Shown: piece after piece, positions 25,503 through 34,580 of the stretch
How the letters are laid out: every line of letters starts with the position of its first letter
Numbering within the stretch: position 1 is the first letter of the stretch
Origin: CAYNVQ01 sp964400735
GTDB lineage: Bacteria; Acidobacteriota; Aminicenantia; Aminicenantales; Aminicenantaceae
Assembly (NCBI GenBank): GCA_964400735.1
Contig: CAYNVQ010000001.1
Location: 124,001 to 188,000 of the forward strand
Reading direction: 5' to 3'
DNA length: 64,000 nt
The notes under the pieces: model-generated
The model's database searches: none
The model's input: only the letters and a program-made list of their open reading frames with translations
What the model was told of the DNA's origin: nothing
Translations under genes and position numbers: made by a program

Positions 25503-25693
25503 TTTTACAGAAACGCCTCCTGTGAGTCTTAAAAATAACACAAACGAGAATTCAAATTCAAATCTTCCTCTATAGGCATTCTGATTACCATGACGAATAT
25601 TTCCGAAGTCAAGCAGACGGGTAAAGTGGCCATTCAAGGCACGCGGGCATGTCTCCACGCAGAGGAGAGCGAGCCAAGGCATGGACTGAGTTT

Positions 25694-25718
25694 GATTGAT
25701 TTGGAAGACAAATCAATC
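25694..25718. repeat. Perfect inverted repeat, 10-bp arms, 5-bp loop
   Basis: GATTGATTTG, loop GAAGA, CAAATCAATC. It lies 200 bp upstream of metK and 190 bp upstream of the M16 gene. Not followed by a T-tract on the plus strand, so it is a structured RNA element or protein-binding site rather than a clear terminator. Confidence 0.6.
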
Positions 25719-25852
25719 TGGGGATTCAAAGGCCTGTGGCTATCGTATGCGCCCAGATCTTAAGAACGATGATTGACGGTCTTGTTAGCGGTGCAATTAC
25801 AGTGACACCGAAAAGCAGTGATCGAAGAAGAACTCCTTAGGGATTGAAATGC

Positions 25853-25868
25853 TAACACAATTGTGTTA
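25853..25868. promoter_or_regulatory. Perfect 16-bp palindrome upstream of metK (candidate operator)
   Basis: TAACACAATTGTGTTA, a perfect palindrome, followed 13 bp later by TATAAA (25882-25887). It sits over the presumed -35 region of the metK promoter, a typical repressor position. It could serve a SAM- or SAH-responsive regulator controlling metK and ahcY together; the regulator is not in the window. Confidence 0.6.
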
Positions 25869-25914
25869 ATTAATAGGACTTTATAAAGACATTACTGTTA
25901 ATTGGAGGTTGCCC

Positions 25915-27081
25915 ATGAGCAAACAAGGTAAACACTTTTTCTCTTCTGAATCGGTGACAGAAGGGCACCCTGATAAGATTTGTGATCAGATTTCGGATGC
26001 GATTTTAGATGATCTCATAAGTCAGGATCCGAGGAGCCGCGTTGCCTGTGAAGCGCTGGTTACCACTGGGTTGGTTTTTATAGCTGGAGAAATAACCAGC
26101 GGCGGCTACTGCGAATTCCAGAAAATTGTGAGGGAGACTGTCAGATTGATTGGCTATACAGACGCTCGATACGGATTCGACTTTGAGACTTGTTCGGTTG
26201 TTTCATCCATCCATGAGCAATCCCCTGACATTGCCCTGGGTGTTGATGAAGCCTCAGACCACGAACAGGGGGCAGGTGATCAGGGGATCATGTTTGGCTA
26301 TGCCTGTGCGGAGACCGAAGAATTGATGCCCATGCCCATCCTGTTAGCCCATAAGCTAGTCAGAAAACTGGCTCAGGCACGGAAACAGAATATTTTGAAT
26401 TTTTTAAGACCCGATGGAAAATCCCAGGTGACCATCGAGTATGACGGGAATGTCCCGAAGAGAGTGGACGCTGTGGTTATTGCGGCCCAACACGATCCGG
26501 CTGTCAGCATGGTCGATTTACGGGAAGCCATCCTGAACGAGGTGATAAAAAAAGTCGTTTCCGCGGAAATGTGGGATAAAAATACCAAAGTCTTCATCAA
26601 CGAAACGGGGCGATTTGAGCAAGGAGGTCCATTGGCCGATACAGGACTTACCGGACGTAAGATCATCGTCGATACTTATGGAGGGGTGGGTAGCCATGGC
26701 GGAGGATGCTTCTCTGGTAAAGATCCTTCTAAAGTGGACCGTTCGGGATCCTATATGGCCCGATATATTGCCAAGAATTTAGTCGCAGCAGGCATTGCAG
26801 ACAAGATTGAGGTGCAGATGGCTTATGCTATCGGTGTTCCCCAACCTGTATCTATCTTGGTAGACAGCTTCGGAACGACCAAAATACCGGAAGACCGGAT
26901 AAAAGAGTTGATTAGGAATCATTTCGATTTGACCCCCAGGGGAATGATTCGGGCTCTTAACCTCTATCGCCCGATCTATAAACAAACAGCCTGCTATGGG
27001 CATTTTGGGCGCCACGAGGAGGAATTCACATGGGAGAGAACCGATAAAGCGGAAGTCCTGAAAAAAGAAGCCGGACTTTAG
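25915..27081 (+). CDS. metK: S-adenosylmethionine synthetase
   Basis: 388 residues, normal length. Family motifs: SESVTEGHPDKICDQISDAILD at the N-terminus (ATP and Mg2+ site), GEITSGGY, GAGDQGIMFGYA (adenine-binding signature), GGPLADTGLTGRKIIVDTYGG and GGGCFSGKDPSKVDRS (P-loop signature). It makes SAM from methionine and ATP in the cytoplasm. GGAGG lies seven bases before the ATG at 25915. Followed 99 bp later by ahcY, giving a methyl-cycle pair. Upstream palindrome suggests repression. Confidence 0.98.
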   Translation: MSKQGKHFFSSESVTEGHPDKICDQISDAILDDLISQDPRSRVACEALVTTGLVFIAGEITSGGYCEFQKIVRETVRLIGYTDARYGFDFETCSVVSSIHEQSPDIALGVDEASDHEQGAGDQGIMFGYACAETEELMPMPILLAHKLVRKLAQARKQNILNFLRPDGKSQVTIEYDGNVPKRVDAVVIAAQHDPAVSMVDLREAILNEVIKKVVSAEMWDKNTKVFINETGRFEQGGPLADTGLTGRKIIVDTYGGVGSHGGGCFSGKDPSKVDRSGSYMARYIAKNLVAAGIADKIEVQMAYAIGVPQPVSILVDSFGTTKIPEDRIKELIRNHFDLTPRGMIRALNLYRPIYKQTACYGHFGRHEEEFTWERTDKAEVLKKEAGL

Positions 27082-27180
27082 TCTTCGAAAACGAAGCGGA
27101 GCACTCCAGGAATCCGATTATCATTAAGGGCCAGTCCTATCAGCAGGTCTGGGTTGGAATTGAACGGAAGGAGAAATGAA

Positions 27181-28437
27181 ATGGATCATGATGTCAAAGA
27201 TTTGGAAATGGCAAAAAAAGGGCGGCTGAGGATAGAATGGGCTGGAAGGTTTATGCCTGTCCTCGCCCATATAAAAGAAAAATTTGCCAAAGAAAAACCT
27301 TTGAAGGGAGTTAAAATCTCAGCCTGTCTCCATGTCACTAGCGAAACAGGTAATCTTATGGAGACCCTTAAGGCTGGAGGGGCCGAGGTGAGGCTCACGG
27401 CCTCAAATCCGTTGAGTACCCAAGATGATGTAGCGGCAGCCCTGGTCAGATATTATGGAATATCTGTGTTTGCCATAAGGGGAGAGGATAATAAAACCTA
27501 TTACAGGCACATCAACCAAGCCTTGGATCATTCACCACAGGTCACTATGGATGATGGGGCAGACCTGGTTTGTACCATCCACTCAGGAAGGAAAGATCTT
27601 CTGTCCGTGGTTTTGGGAGGGACAGAAGAAACCACCACAGGTGTGATCAGGCTCAAAAGCATGGCCGGCGCAAAAGTCCTTCGTTATCCTATCATTGCGG
27701 TCAACGATGCCAAGACCAAGCATCTGTTTGATAATCGATACGGCACTGGACAGAGCACGCTCGATGGTATTTTAAGAGCGACGAATATCCTTTTGGCCGG
27801 GCTCAATTTTGTGGTTGCTGGTTATGGTTGGTGCGGCCGGGGTGTGGCTATGAGGGCGAAAGGAGCAGGAGCCAAAGTGATCGTGAGTGAAGTAGACCCG
27901 CTGCGGGCTCTGGAAGCGGTTATGGATGGTTTTCAGGTGATGTCGTTGGGAGAGGCGGCAAAAGTCGGGGACGTATTCGTAACGGTGACGGGAGATAAAA
28001 ACGTGATCACTCGCTCACACTTCATGAAGATGAAGGATGGAGCCATCGTGGCCAACTCGGGACATTTCAATGTCGAAATCGATATTCCCGCTCTAGACAG
28101 CCTGGCCAGAAAAAAGAGGAAAATAAGAGATTCTGTTGAGGAATACACGCTCAAGGACGGTAAGAAAATTTTCCTATTGGCTGAAGGACGATTGATCAAC
28201 CTAGCCGCAGCCGAGGGCCATCCTGCGGTGGTGATGGACATGAGCTTTGCCAATCAAGCTCTAAGCGCCAGATACCTCGTGCAACAGGGCACTAAGATGC
28301 AAAAAATTGTTTATGCCGTTCCCAGCGAATTGGATGAGGAAATTGCCCGGTCGAAGCTCAGATCGATGAAAATCAAAATTGATCGCCTGACTTCTGAGCA
28401 AAAAAGGTATCTTTCAGCCTGGCAAGAAGGAACCTAA
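27181..28437 (+). CDS. ahcY: Adenosylhomocysteinase (S-adenosylhomocysteine hydrolase)
   Basis: 418 residues, the shorter archaeal/Thermotoga-type version without the 40-residue insertion. Visible are CLHVTSETGNLMETL at the N-terminus, the substrate segment TGQSTLDGILRATN, the NAD-binding glycine motif AGYGWCGRGVAMRAKG with EVDPLRALEA, and NSGHFNVEID near the active site. It splits SAH into adenosine and homocysteine. AAGGAG is seven bases before the ATG at 27181. It ends six bases from the stop of the convergent TPR lipoprotein gene. Confidence 0.97.
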   Translation: MDHDVKDLEMAKKGRLRIEWAGRFMPVLAHIKEKFAKEKPLKGVKISACLHVTSETGNLMETLKAGGAEVRLTASNPLSTQDDVAAALVRYYGISVFAIRGEDNKTYYRHINQALDHSPQVTMDDGADLVCTIHSGRKDLLSVVLGGTEETTTGVIRLKSMAGAKVLRYPIIAVNDAKTKHLFDNRYGTGQSTLDGILRATNILLAGLNFVVAGYGWCGRGVAMRAKGAGAKVIVSEVDPLRALEAVMDGFQVMSLGEAAKVGDVFVTVTGDKNVITRSHFMKMKDGAIVANSGHFNVEIDIPALDSLARKKRKIRDSVEEYTLKDGKKIFLLAEGRLINLAAAEGHPAVVMDMSFANQALSARYLVQQGTKMQKIVYAVPSELDEEIARSKLRSMKIKIDRLTSEQKRYLSAWQEGT

Positions 28438-28443
28438 TCCGAG

Positions 28444-29202
28444 TTACTTGAGGGCTTTGAGGTATTCTTCGATTTTGGCCTTCATTTCCGAATCAGTGAC
28501 TCTGGGAAAGATCTTCTCGAAAAGGGATTTGGCTTCTGCCCGTCTATCGGTCTTGAAAAAAGCTACAGCCAAGTTGTAGGTCAGATTGATATCATCCGGG
28601 GCGATTTCAAGCGCTTTGTTGTAACTGGCAATCGCTTCGCCCATCCTTCCGAGGCGTTCGAGAATGACTCCACGAAGGTTTAGAGACATGACCATGCGGT
28701 CGTTTAGGGCTATGGATTTTTCTACCAGTTCCAGGGCTTCTTTGTCCTTTCCTTGGGTAAAATACAGACGAGCCAGATTGTAATAGGGGAGGTCCCTCGA
28801 CTTGTATTTTTTATCTTCGATCGCTCTCAGGTATTCTTGTTCAGCCTTATCCAAGATACCCATCTCCTGGTAAACTGAACCCAGATAATTGCGGGCTTCT
28901 GTAAAATCCGGATTCACTTGGAGGCATTTTTCGAAATAGGTGACCGCTTCTTGGAACTCTCCTTTCATGAAATGTGCCAGTCCCATTGCATTCAGGGCCA
29001 GGTCAAAATTCGGCCTAAAGGATAAGGACTTTTTAAAGTATTGAATGGCTTCATCATATTTCCCATTCTGAAGATAGACCAAACCCACATTGTATTGATA
29101 TTGAGGATCAGTGGCTCTCTTTTTTGCCATACTTTTTTCACTCGATGCACAAAAAGCTAGGCTAAAAGTGAGAATCAGTATCAAAGGAATTTTATATCTC
29201 AT
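28444..29202 (-). CDS. TPR-repeat lipoprotein
   Basis: 252 residues. The N-terminus is a lipoprotein signal (KIPLILILTFSLAFC, lipobox LAFC with Cys at about 18). The rest is about six tetratricopeptide repeats (for example YNVGLVYLQNGKYDEAIQYFKKSL and ALNAMGLAHFMKGEFQEAVTYFEKCL). It is probably anchored at the inner or outer membrane facing the periplasm as a protein-interaction scaffold, PilF/NlpI-like. It is the last gene of the rimO-to-TPR run, 14 bp after gpsA. Confidence 0.92.
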   Translation of the reverse strand: MRYKIPLILILTFSLAFCASSEKSMAKKRATDPQYQYNVGLVYLQNGKYDEAIQYFKKSLSFRPNFDLALNAMGLAHFMKGEFQEAVTYFEKCLQVNPDFTEARNYLGSVYQEMGILDKAEQEYLRAIEDKKYKSRDLPYYNLARLYFTQGKDKEALELVEKSIALNDRMVMSLNLRGVILERLGRMGEAIASYNKALEIAPDDINLTYNLAVAFFKTDRRAEAKSLFEKIFPRVTDSEMKAKIEEYLKALK

Positions 29203-29216
29203 CTTGGTCTCCTTAC

Positions 29217-30224
29217 TTAGGTTTTATATTCTTCTTTCAACTCTCTAGACATCAAGTCATAAAGAGCTTCCTTTGGATCCTTCCGGCGATAGATGATTTG
29301 AAATACCTGTTCGCAGATTGGCATTTCGACTTTTTTACTTTGAGCCAACTGGCGAACAGACTTGGTGGTCGAGATTCCCTCGGCTATCATTTTCATTCCG
29401 GATACGATCTCCTCCAGAGTTTTGCCTTTTCCCAGCTCATAACCGACATACCTGTTCCGGCTTAGCTTTCCGGTACAGGTAAGCACGAGGTCGCCGATAC
29501 CGGCTAGCCCAGCGAATGTTTCCGGTCTTCCGCCCAGTTTCAATCCCAAACGTGTCATTTCGGCCAATCCCCTGGTGACCAGACCGGCCATGCTATTGCT
29601 GCCGAATCCAAAGCCGTCCGAAATTCCAGTGGCGATAGCGATCACGTTTTTGCTGGCTCCCGCCAACTCGATGCCGATCATGTCGTCCGAGCTGTAGGCT
29701 CGGAAATACAGGTTGGACACGAGGACTTGAATTTTTTTGGTCAATTCCGGATTCTTGGAAGAAATGACCACGGCTGTCGGGTGAGATTCTGCCACTTCCC
29801 GGGCAAAGCTCGGGCCTGAGAGAACAGCGATTTGGGATTGAAACCCGGATGGAAAAACCTCTTCCATTACCTCGCTCATGCGTTTGAGAGAATTTTCCTC
29901 TATCCCTTTAGTCAAACTGACTATGGAATGCGCTGAGGTGAGAAAGGGAGCAATCCTTGTGTAAATATCCCGGCAAAAATGCGAGGGGACAGCGATAAAA
30001 AGGAACGCTGTGTCCGAAATGGCATCCTGCAGATCGTGGAAAACCGAAACAGCCGAAGGAAAGATGATTCCAGGAAGAAAGGTCTTATTTTCCTTGGTGC
30101 GGATGATTTCCTCATAGACTTCTATTTCTCTAATCCATAATTTGGTGTCAAGGTTTAACCTTCCGAGATGGATGGCCATTGCGCTTCCCCACGATCCTCC
30201 TCCGATGACACAGACCTTGTTCAC
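29217..30224 (-). CDS. gpsA: Glycerol-3-phosphate dehydrogenase [NAD(P)+]
   Basis: 335 residues. NAD(P)-binding GGGSWGSAMAIHLG at the N-terminus, SLTKGIEENSLKRMSEV, SGPSFAREVAESHPTAVVI, catalytic Lys in GASKNVIAIATGISDG, and GLGDLVLTCTG in the form AGIGDLVLTCTGKLSRNR. It makes sn-glycerol-3-phosphate for phospholipids from DHAP. It overlaps plsY by four bases, so the product feeds directly to the next enzyme. Ordinary and complete. Confidence 0.98.
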   Translation of the reverse strand: MNKVCVIGGGSWGSAMAIHLGRLNLDTKLWIREIEVYEEIIRTKENKTFLPGIIFPSAVSVFHDLQDAISDTAFLFIAVPSHFCRDIYTRIAPFLTSAHSIVSLTKGIEENSLKRMSEVMEEVFPSGFQSQIAVLSGPSFAREVAESHPTAVVISSKNPELTKKIQVLVSNLYFRAYSSDDMIGIELAGASKNVIAIATGISDGFGFGSNSMAGLVTRGLAEMTRLGLKLGGRPETFAGLAGIGDLVLTCTGKLSRNRYVGYELGKGKTLEEIVSGMKMIAEGISTTKSVRQLAQSKKVEMPICEQVFQIIYRRKDPKEALYDLMSRELKEEYKT

Positions 30225-30808
30225 TTTTTCTCTCCCAACTTTCTCTCGTTCCCCTTTATGAGCCTTTGGATATTCCCTAAATGCCTTACAGCGACCAAGA
30301 AGAAAATAGCCATGCCCAATACAGTGAGTCCGGTATCGTCTTGGATAAGATATATAGTAATTGGCAGGCTTATCATTGCCAAGATTGATCCCAGGGAGAC
30401 ATATCGTGTAAGGATAATAATGGTCAGAAAGAGCGCGATACCTATAAGGAGTGGATTAAAAGCGAGAATCATATAAACTCCAACGGCCGTGGCGACTCCT
30501 TTTCCGCCCTTGAACTTGATGAAAAGCGGGAAGCAGTGTCCCAGAACCGCAAAGAATCCGCAGAAAAGGGCCCATTTTTCATCCGGTAAAAATTTTAAAG
30601 CGAAAAATACCGGCAAAAAGCCTTTCAGGATGTCTATAAAGATTACGGGAAGGGCAAAGATCCACCCCTTCAATCGAAGCATATTCGTAGCACCAATACT
30701 CTGGCTTCCAAATCCCCGGATGTCTTTTTTCTCGCTCAGATAATACAGAATATAACCTGTAGGAAAGGAGCCGAGAAGATAGGATAAAATGAGAAATAAA
30801 ATAATCAT
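30221..30808 (-). CDS. plsY: Acyl-phosphate:glycerol-3-phosphate acyltransferase
   Basis: 195 residues, about five TM helices, all three PlsY motifs canonical: LLGSFPTGYILYY, GSQSIGATNMLRLKG and GHCFPLFIKFKGGKGVATAVG. First acylation step of phosphatidate synthesis at the inner membrane. Overlaps thpR and gpsA by four bases each. This is the housekeeping copy; the paralogue at 17634 is more divergent. Confidence 0.97.
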   Translation of the reverse strand: MIILFLILSYLLGSFPTGYILYYLSEKKDIRGFGSQSIGATNMLRLKGWIFALPVIFIDILKGFLPVFFALKFLPDEKWALFCGFFAVLGHCFPLFIKFKGGKGVATAVGVYMILAFNPLLIGIALFLTIIILTRYVSLGSILAMISLPITIYLIQDDTGLTVLGMAIFFLVAVRHLGNIQRLIKGNERKLGEKK

Positions 30809-31362
30809 CCTAATTTGTGTTCGGATAAAACAGAATATTCTGCTCCGGTTGGTTTGAGTGTGCTCTGGAAAAAAGTGACTTTATTGACTATCATTTTTCC
30901 AAAGTCTTCCTTTTCTTTATCTTGAAGTAGAGAGAGGACAGAGTCGAGGTTTTTTGGATTTTTAATTCGTCCCAGCGTTAGATGAGGATGGAATTCCCTT
31001 TTTTCTCTAGGAAATTGGAGTTTACCCATCTCGTTTTCCAGTCTGGCCTGGATCTTGCGAAGCGTTTCATTAGGCTCGACACCCACCCATAAAACCCTGG
31101 GAAATTTGGCTTTGGGCGGGAAGGACCCGGTCCCCCTCAGGTTGAGCTCAAAGGGAGGATAATCTTTCATGCTTTGATCCAAAACGTCCTTAATTTGACT
31201 GACCTTTTTTTCTGTCACTTCTCCAATGAATTTCAGGGTTAAATGCATTCCCTGCGGTTTGACCCATCGGATGCTTTTATTCCCCCCATTCAATTCCCTG
31301 ATAAGTTCGGAAATATTGGTTTTAATATTTATATCCAGGTTCACAGCTATAAAAGTTCTCAT
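30805..31362 (-). CDS. thpR: RNA 2',3'-cyclic phosphodiesterase (2H family)
   Basis: 185 residues of the LigT/ThpR 2H phosphoesterase fold. The two catalytic HxT/S motifs are HLTLKFIGEV (residues about 41-50) and HPHLTLGRI (about 126-134). FIAVNLD at the start and the VGVEPNETLRKIQARLE segment fit ThpR. It opens 2',3'-cyclic phosphates at RNA ends. Embedded in a coupled operon with cinA upstream (2-bp gap) and plsY downstream (4-bp overlap). Confidence 0.95.
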   Translation of the reverse strand: MRTFIAVNLDINIKTNISELIRELNGGNKSIRWVKPQGMHLTLKFIGEVTEKKVSQIKDVLDQSMKDYPPFELNLRGTGSFPPKAKFPRVLWVGVEPNETLRKIQARLENEMGKLQFPREKREFHPHLTLGRIKNPKNLDSVLSLLQDKEKEDFGKMIVNKVTFFQSTLKPTGAEYSVLSEHKLG

Positions 31363-31364
31363 TT

Positions 31365-32648
31365 TTACTCACTGTCTATCCGCGGTTTTTTCCTTTTGGC
31401 GTGCAAAAGATGCCGACGAAGCATGTCCAGGGCCTTCTGGGTGGCTTGAAATTTTATCGCGCTTCTATTTCCTAAAAAAAGATTTTTATGGACTTTTGTC
31501 CCGCTATCAAAGGCTAAGGCTGTATAAACCAGCCCAACAGGCTTATCGGAGGTTGCTCCTGAAGGGCCCGCAATTCCCGTGATGGAAAGTCCATAGTTGG
31601 CCTTGGCTCTAATTTTTATCCCTTCAGCCATGGCCTTGGCGACCTGCCGGCTGACGGCCCCATGTATTTTCAATTTTTCTTCTGAGACGCCCAAAAGCAT
31701 TGTCTTCGCCTTATTGCTGTAGGTCACTGCGCCCTGGAGAAAATAGCCCGAACTGCCTGGAACATTGGTGATGCGGTTTGCCAAGAATCCTCCGCTACAC
31801 GATTCAGCTACGGCTAGAGTCTCTCGATTTTTTTTTAGCAATTTTCCAACGACTTCCTCTAATTCTTCTCCCGAAGTCGAAAAAATATTCTCTTGCAGGG
31901 CGTTTTCGATAAGTTTTTCTGCATGCATGATGCCTTGACTGGCCTGGAAGCGGCTATCTGAATAGCTCGTAAGATGTATTTCGATCTGACCGGGCCGGGC
32001 TAGCGTGGTAAGGCCAATATCGGGGATCTTGGGATAGATGTCTTCAAGGTAGGTCTCGATCTTGGACTCGGTTAATCCCGCGGTTTTGATTACCTTTCGC
32101 GAGACATATTTTGTCTGAAATTTTTTCAGACGGGGCCAGACATATTCTTCAAACATGGGATTGATTTCATGGGGAGGGCCAGGAAGCAGGAAGATGAGAT
32201 GCGATCCATGGTTTACTTGTAGGCCGGGGGCTGTTCCCCATTTGTTTATCAAGACATCCGAGCCCTCTATAGCATAGGCCTGTTTTTTATTGACTTGGGG
32301 CATTTTTATCTTCCGTTTGGCAAATCTGCTTTTGATTATCTTTAGAACATCTTGCCGTAGAATGAGTCTCCGTCCCAAAACCGAGGCCCAAACTTCCCGC
32401 GTTCTGTCATCCTTTGTCGGCCCCAGCCCTCCTATGCTGATGATAAGATCGGCTCTGTCTAATGCCTGTTCCAATGCTCTCCGTAGATCACCCTCTTCGT
32501 CTCCAACCACGGTTTTAAAATGGACCTCCAATCCCAGATCGTTCAACCGTTGGGTTAAAAAAAGAGAATTCGTATCCTGAAAATATGGAGTGAGGAGTTC
32601 GCTCCCCACAGCTAGAATCTCTATCTTCAGATCTTTTAATGGTTTCAT
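31365..32648 (-). CDS. cinA: CinA: ADP-ribose pyrophosphatase / nicotinamide-mononucleotide deamidase
   Basis: 427 residues, full-length two-domain CinA. N-terminal MoaB/MogA-like COG1058 domain (AVGSELLTPYFQDTNSLFLTQ, ISIGGLGPTKDDRTREV, LLPGPPHE); C-terminal PncC amidase domain (about 260-420: AESCSGGFLANRITNVPGSS, GAVTYSNKAK, GITGIAGPSGATSDKPVG). It recycles NMN in the pyridine-nucleotide cycle. It overlaps pgpA by four bases and lies two bases before thpR. Confidence 0.97.
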   Translation of the reverse strand: MKPLKDLKIEILAVGSELLTPYFQDTNSLFLTQRLNDLGLEVHFKTVVGDEEGDLRRALEQALDRADLIISIGGLGPTKDDRTREVWASVLGRRLILRQDVLKIIKSRFAKRKIKMPQVNKKQAYAIEGSDVLINKWGTAPGLQVNHGSHLIFLLPGPPHEINPMFEEYVWPRLKKFQTKYVSRKVIKTAGLTESKIETYLEDIYPKIPDIGLTTLARPGQIEIHLTSYSDSRFQASQGIMHAEKLIENALQENIFSTSGEELEEVVGKLLKKNRETLAVAESCSGGFLANRITNVPGSSGYFLQGAVTYSNKAKTMLLGVSEEKLKIHGAVSRQVAKAMAEGIKIRAKANYGLSITGIAGPSGATSDKPVGLVYTALAFDSGTKVHKNLFLGNRSAIKFQATQKALDMLRRHLLHAKRKKPRIDSE

Positions 32649-33094
32649 CTCAATAGAAGGAAAAGATTGAGGAGAATTCCGGCATAGAGCGCTGCCACTA
32701 TGTCGTCCAGCATGATGCCGAAACCCCTGGGGAATGTTTCAACGCTTTTTATGGGAAAGGGTTTGACGATATCGAAGAGACGGAAAAGGAGAAAGCTTGC
32801 CAGGCATAGGGTCCATCGAGGATCGAGAAGGAAGAGTGCCAGGAGCTGACCGGCCGCCTCGTCGATAACGACAGAACGAGGATCTTCTTGTTTCACTATT
32901 CTCGAATAAACGTCCGAGGTCAATAATCCTAGAATAAAAAGAAGGATAAACAGTAAAAGATAGAGCGACCAGCTTAGTTTGTACAACACGAATTTGTAGA
33001 AGAGCAAAACGATTGCACTGGTGATGGTTCCTGGGGCAAAAGGAAAATATCCTGCACCAAAAAAGGTAGCCATTACTTTTGAAAATATTTTCAT
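32645..33094 (-). CDS. pgpA: Phosphatidylglycerophosphatase A
   Basis: 149 residues, about three TM helices. PgpA motifs: GAGYFPFAPGTITSA, VVIDEAAGQLLAL (catalytic acidic residues), FRLFDIVKPFPIK and PRGFGIMLDDIVAALYAG. It dephosphorylates phosphatidylglycerophosphate to phosphatidylglycerol at the inner membrane. Overlaps rimO and cinA by four bases each; with plsY and gpsA it makes this operon partly a phospholipid unit. Confidence 0.96.
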   Translation of the reverse strand: MKIFSKVMATFFGAGYFPFAPGTITSAIVLLFYKFVLYKLSWSLYLLLFILLFILGLLTSDVYSRIVKQEDPRSVVIDEAAGQLLALFLLDPRWTLCLASFLLFRLFDIVKPFPIKSVETFPRGFGIMLDDIVAALYAGILLNLFLLLR

Positions 33095-34419
33095 CCGATT
33101 AATATTCCGTATAAATCATATACATCCACATCGGTGATTTCAACCTTTTGGATGCTGTGAAAGACCTCAGACTCCCTTTTCTCAGGCGATAACCATACAA
33201 CCCCATCCACTTCGGGAGCTTGGAAACGTCCTCTTCCAACCAGTAAACTGGGATCCTGTTTGAGTGTCCCTTCGATCAAAACATCGACCTTTTGGTGGAT
33301 ATATTTTTTATTGTTTTCGTAGGAGATGTCGGCTTGAATGTCCATGATCGTTTTTATTCGTTTCTCCTTGTCGATTCTGCTCACTGTTTCTCCCAACTCA
33401 TAGCCTGTTGTGCCTTCCTCTCTTGAATAGGAGAAGACGCCCAAGTGGTCGAATCGTGCGCTGGCGATAAATTTCTTAAGATCGTCGAATTCGAGTCTTC
33501 CTTCTCCGGGGAAGCCAACAACCAGAGTCGTTCGGATGGCGACATCAGGAATTTTTTTCCTGATTTTATCGAGCAACTTGAGGGATCTTTTCCCTTCAAA
33601 ACCCCTATTCATCTGCTTGATGATTTTGGGATGAGAGTGCTGAAAAGGGATATCCAGGTAAGAGCATATCTTTTCTTCTTTCATGATATCCAGCAATGAA
33701 TCCGTGATCTCTTCAGGGTAGCTGTAGAGAATTCGAATCCAGGAAAGATTTTTCAGGGCTAAAAGTTCCTGGAGAAGAAGAACGAGTCCATTTTTATGGC
33801 AAGTGTCGCTTCCGTAATAGGTTGAGTCCTGGGAGATAAGGTTAATTTCTTTGATTCCTTTAGAAACCAGCCCTTCAACCTCCTCAATGATCGAAGGAAT
33901 GCTGCGTGATTGATAAGGGCCTTTAATGAGCGGAATAGAACAAAAGGAGCAGCGGTGTGAACATCCCTCGGATATTTTGACATAAGCCCAGGCAGGAGGA
34001 GTAGACAGCAAACGGGGAAAGGTATGATCATACAAAAAGCAGCCAGGAAAGCTTTCGTATGGTTTTCCGTCCAGAACATGGACAATTTTATCAAAGTCTC
34101 CCACCCCGAGCCAGGTATCAACCTCTGGAAAAGATTTTTTCAATTTTTCCTGGCTCCTTTGGACATAACATCCGGCAACAATAATTTGTTTTCCTTTTTT
34201 CTTTCTCTTTTCCTGAATGCATTGTTTGATGGCATCGATGGATTCCCTGCGGGCTGGTTCGATAAAACCGCAGGTATTGATGATGATGATGTCGGCCTCT
34301 TCGAGTTTGATTACGAATACATAATCCTTCTTCTCCAACAGTCCGAGCATAACTTCGCTATCGACGAGATTTTTTGCACAACCAAGGCTGATCAAGGCCA
34401 CCTTTTTCATCTTGTTCAT
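33091..34419 (-). CDS. rimO: Ribosomal protein uS12 methylthiotransferase
   Basis: 442 residues. N-terminal UPF0004 domain (LISLGCAKNLVDSEVMLG, INTCGFIEPAR, VAGCYVQR; three Cys for the auxiliary cluster), radical-SAM CxxxCxxC in SEGCSHRCSFCSIP, and a C-terminal TRAM domain (about 375-440). The GPYQSR and SQDST segments distinguish RimO from MiaB. It adds a methylthio group to an Asp of uS12. First gene of the coupled run; asnS lies 161 bp upstream. The ATG at 34419 lacks a clear Shine-Dalgarno, and a Met three codons later is equally possible. Confidence 0.96.
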   Translation of the reverse strand: MNKMKKVALISLGCAKNLVDSEVMLGLLEKKDYVFVIKLEEADIIIINTCGFIEPARRESIDAIKQCIQEKRKKKGKQIIVAGCYVQRSQEKLKKSFPEVDTWLGVGDFDKIVHVLDGKPYESFPGCFLYDHTFPRLLSTPPAWAYVKISEGCSHRCSFCSIPLIKGPYQSRSIPSIIEEVEGLVSKGIKEINLISQDSTYYGSDTCHKNGLVLLLQELLALKNLSWIRILYSYPEEITDSLLDIMKEEKICSYLDIPFQHSHPKIIKQMNRGFEGKRSLKLLDKIRKKIPDVAIRTTLVVGFPGEGRLEFDDLKKFIASARFDHLGVFSYSREEGTTGYELGETVSRIDKEKRIKTIMDIQADISYENNKKYIHQKVDVLIEGTLKQDPSLLVGRGRFQAPEVDGVVWLSPEKRESEVFHSIQKVEITDVDVYDLYGILIG

Positions 34420-34580
34420 TGTAATGGGGGCCGCGAAAAGAGTAAAGACGAGAATGGGCCGGGCACAGAATTTTTCTCATCTCCACCGGCTAAAAAAACA
34501 AAACGTTTTCTTCTCGAAGCGAAGCTTTCATGCAGTGAAGTTGAAGAGAGTATCGTTGAGATAAAACGGTGGAACACTGA

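Larger units (their letters stand above)
25503..25914. other. Divergent control region of the M16 operon and metK
   Basis: 412 bp without a gene. It holds a perfect 10-bp inverted repeat at 25694-25718, a perfect 16-bp palindrome at 25853-25868 and a TATAAA at 25882-25887 upstream of metK. CGGTG...CACCG (about 25789-25811) could form another stem. I do not recognise a known SAM-riboswitch consensus. Confidence 0.5.

Noticed and set aside
27084..27097. CTTCG-AAAA-CGAAG hairpin after metK as terminator
   Set aside because: No T-tract follows, and ahcY is likely co-transcribed; I do not call it.
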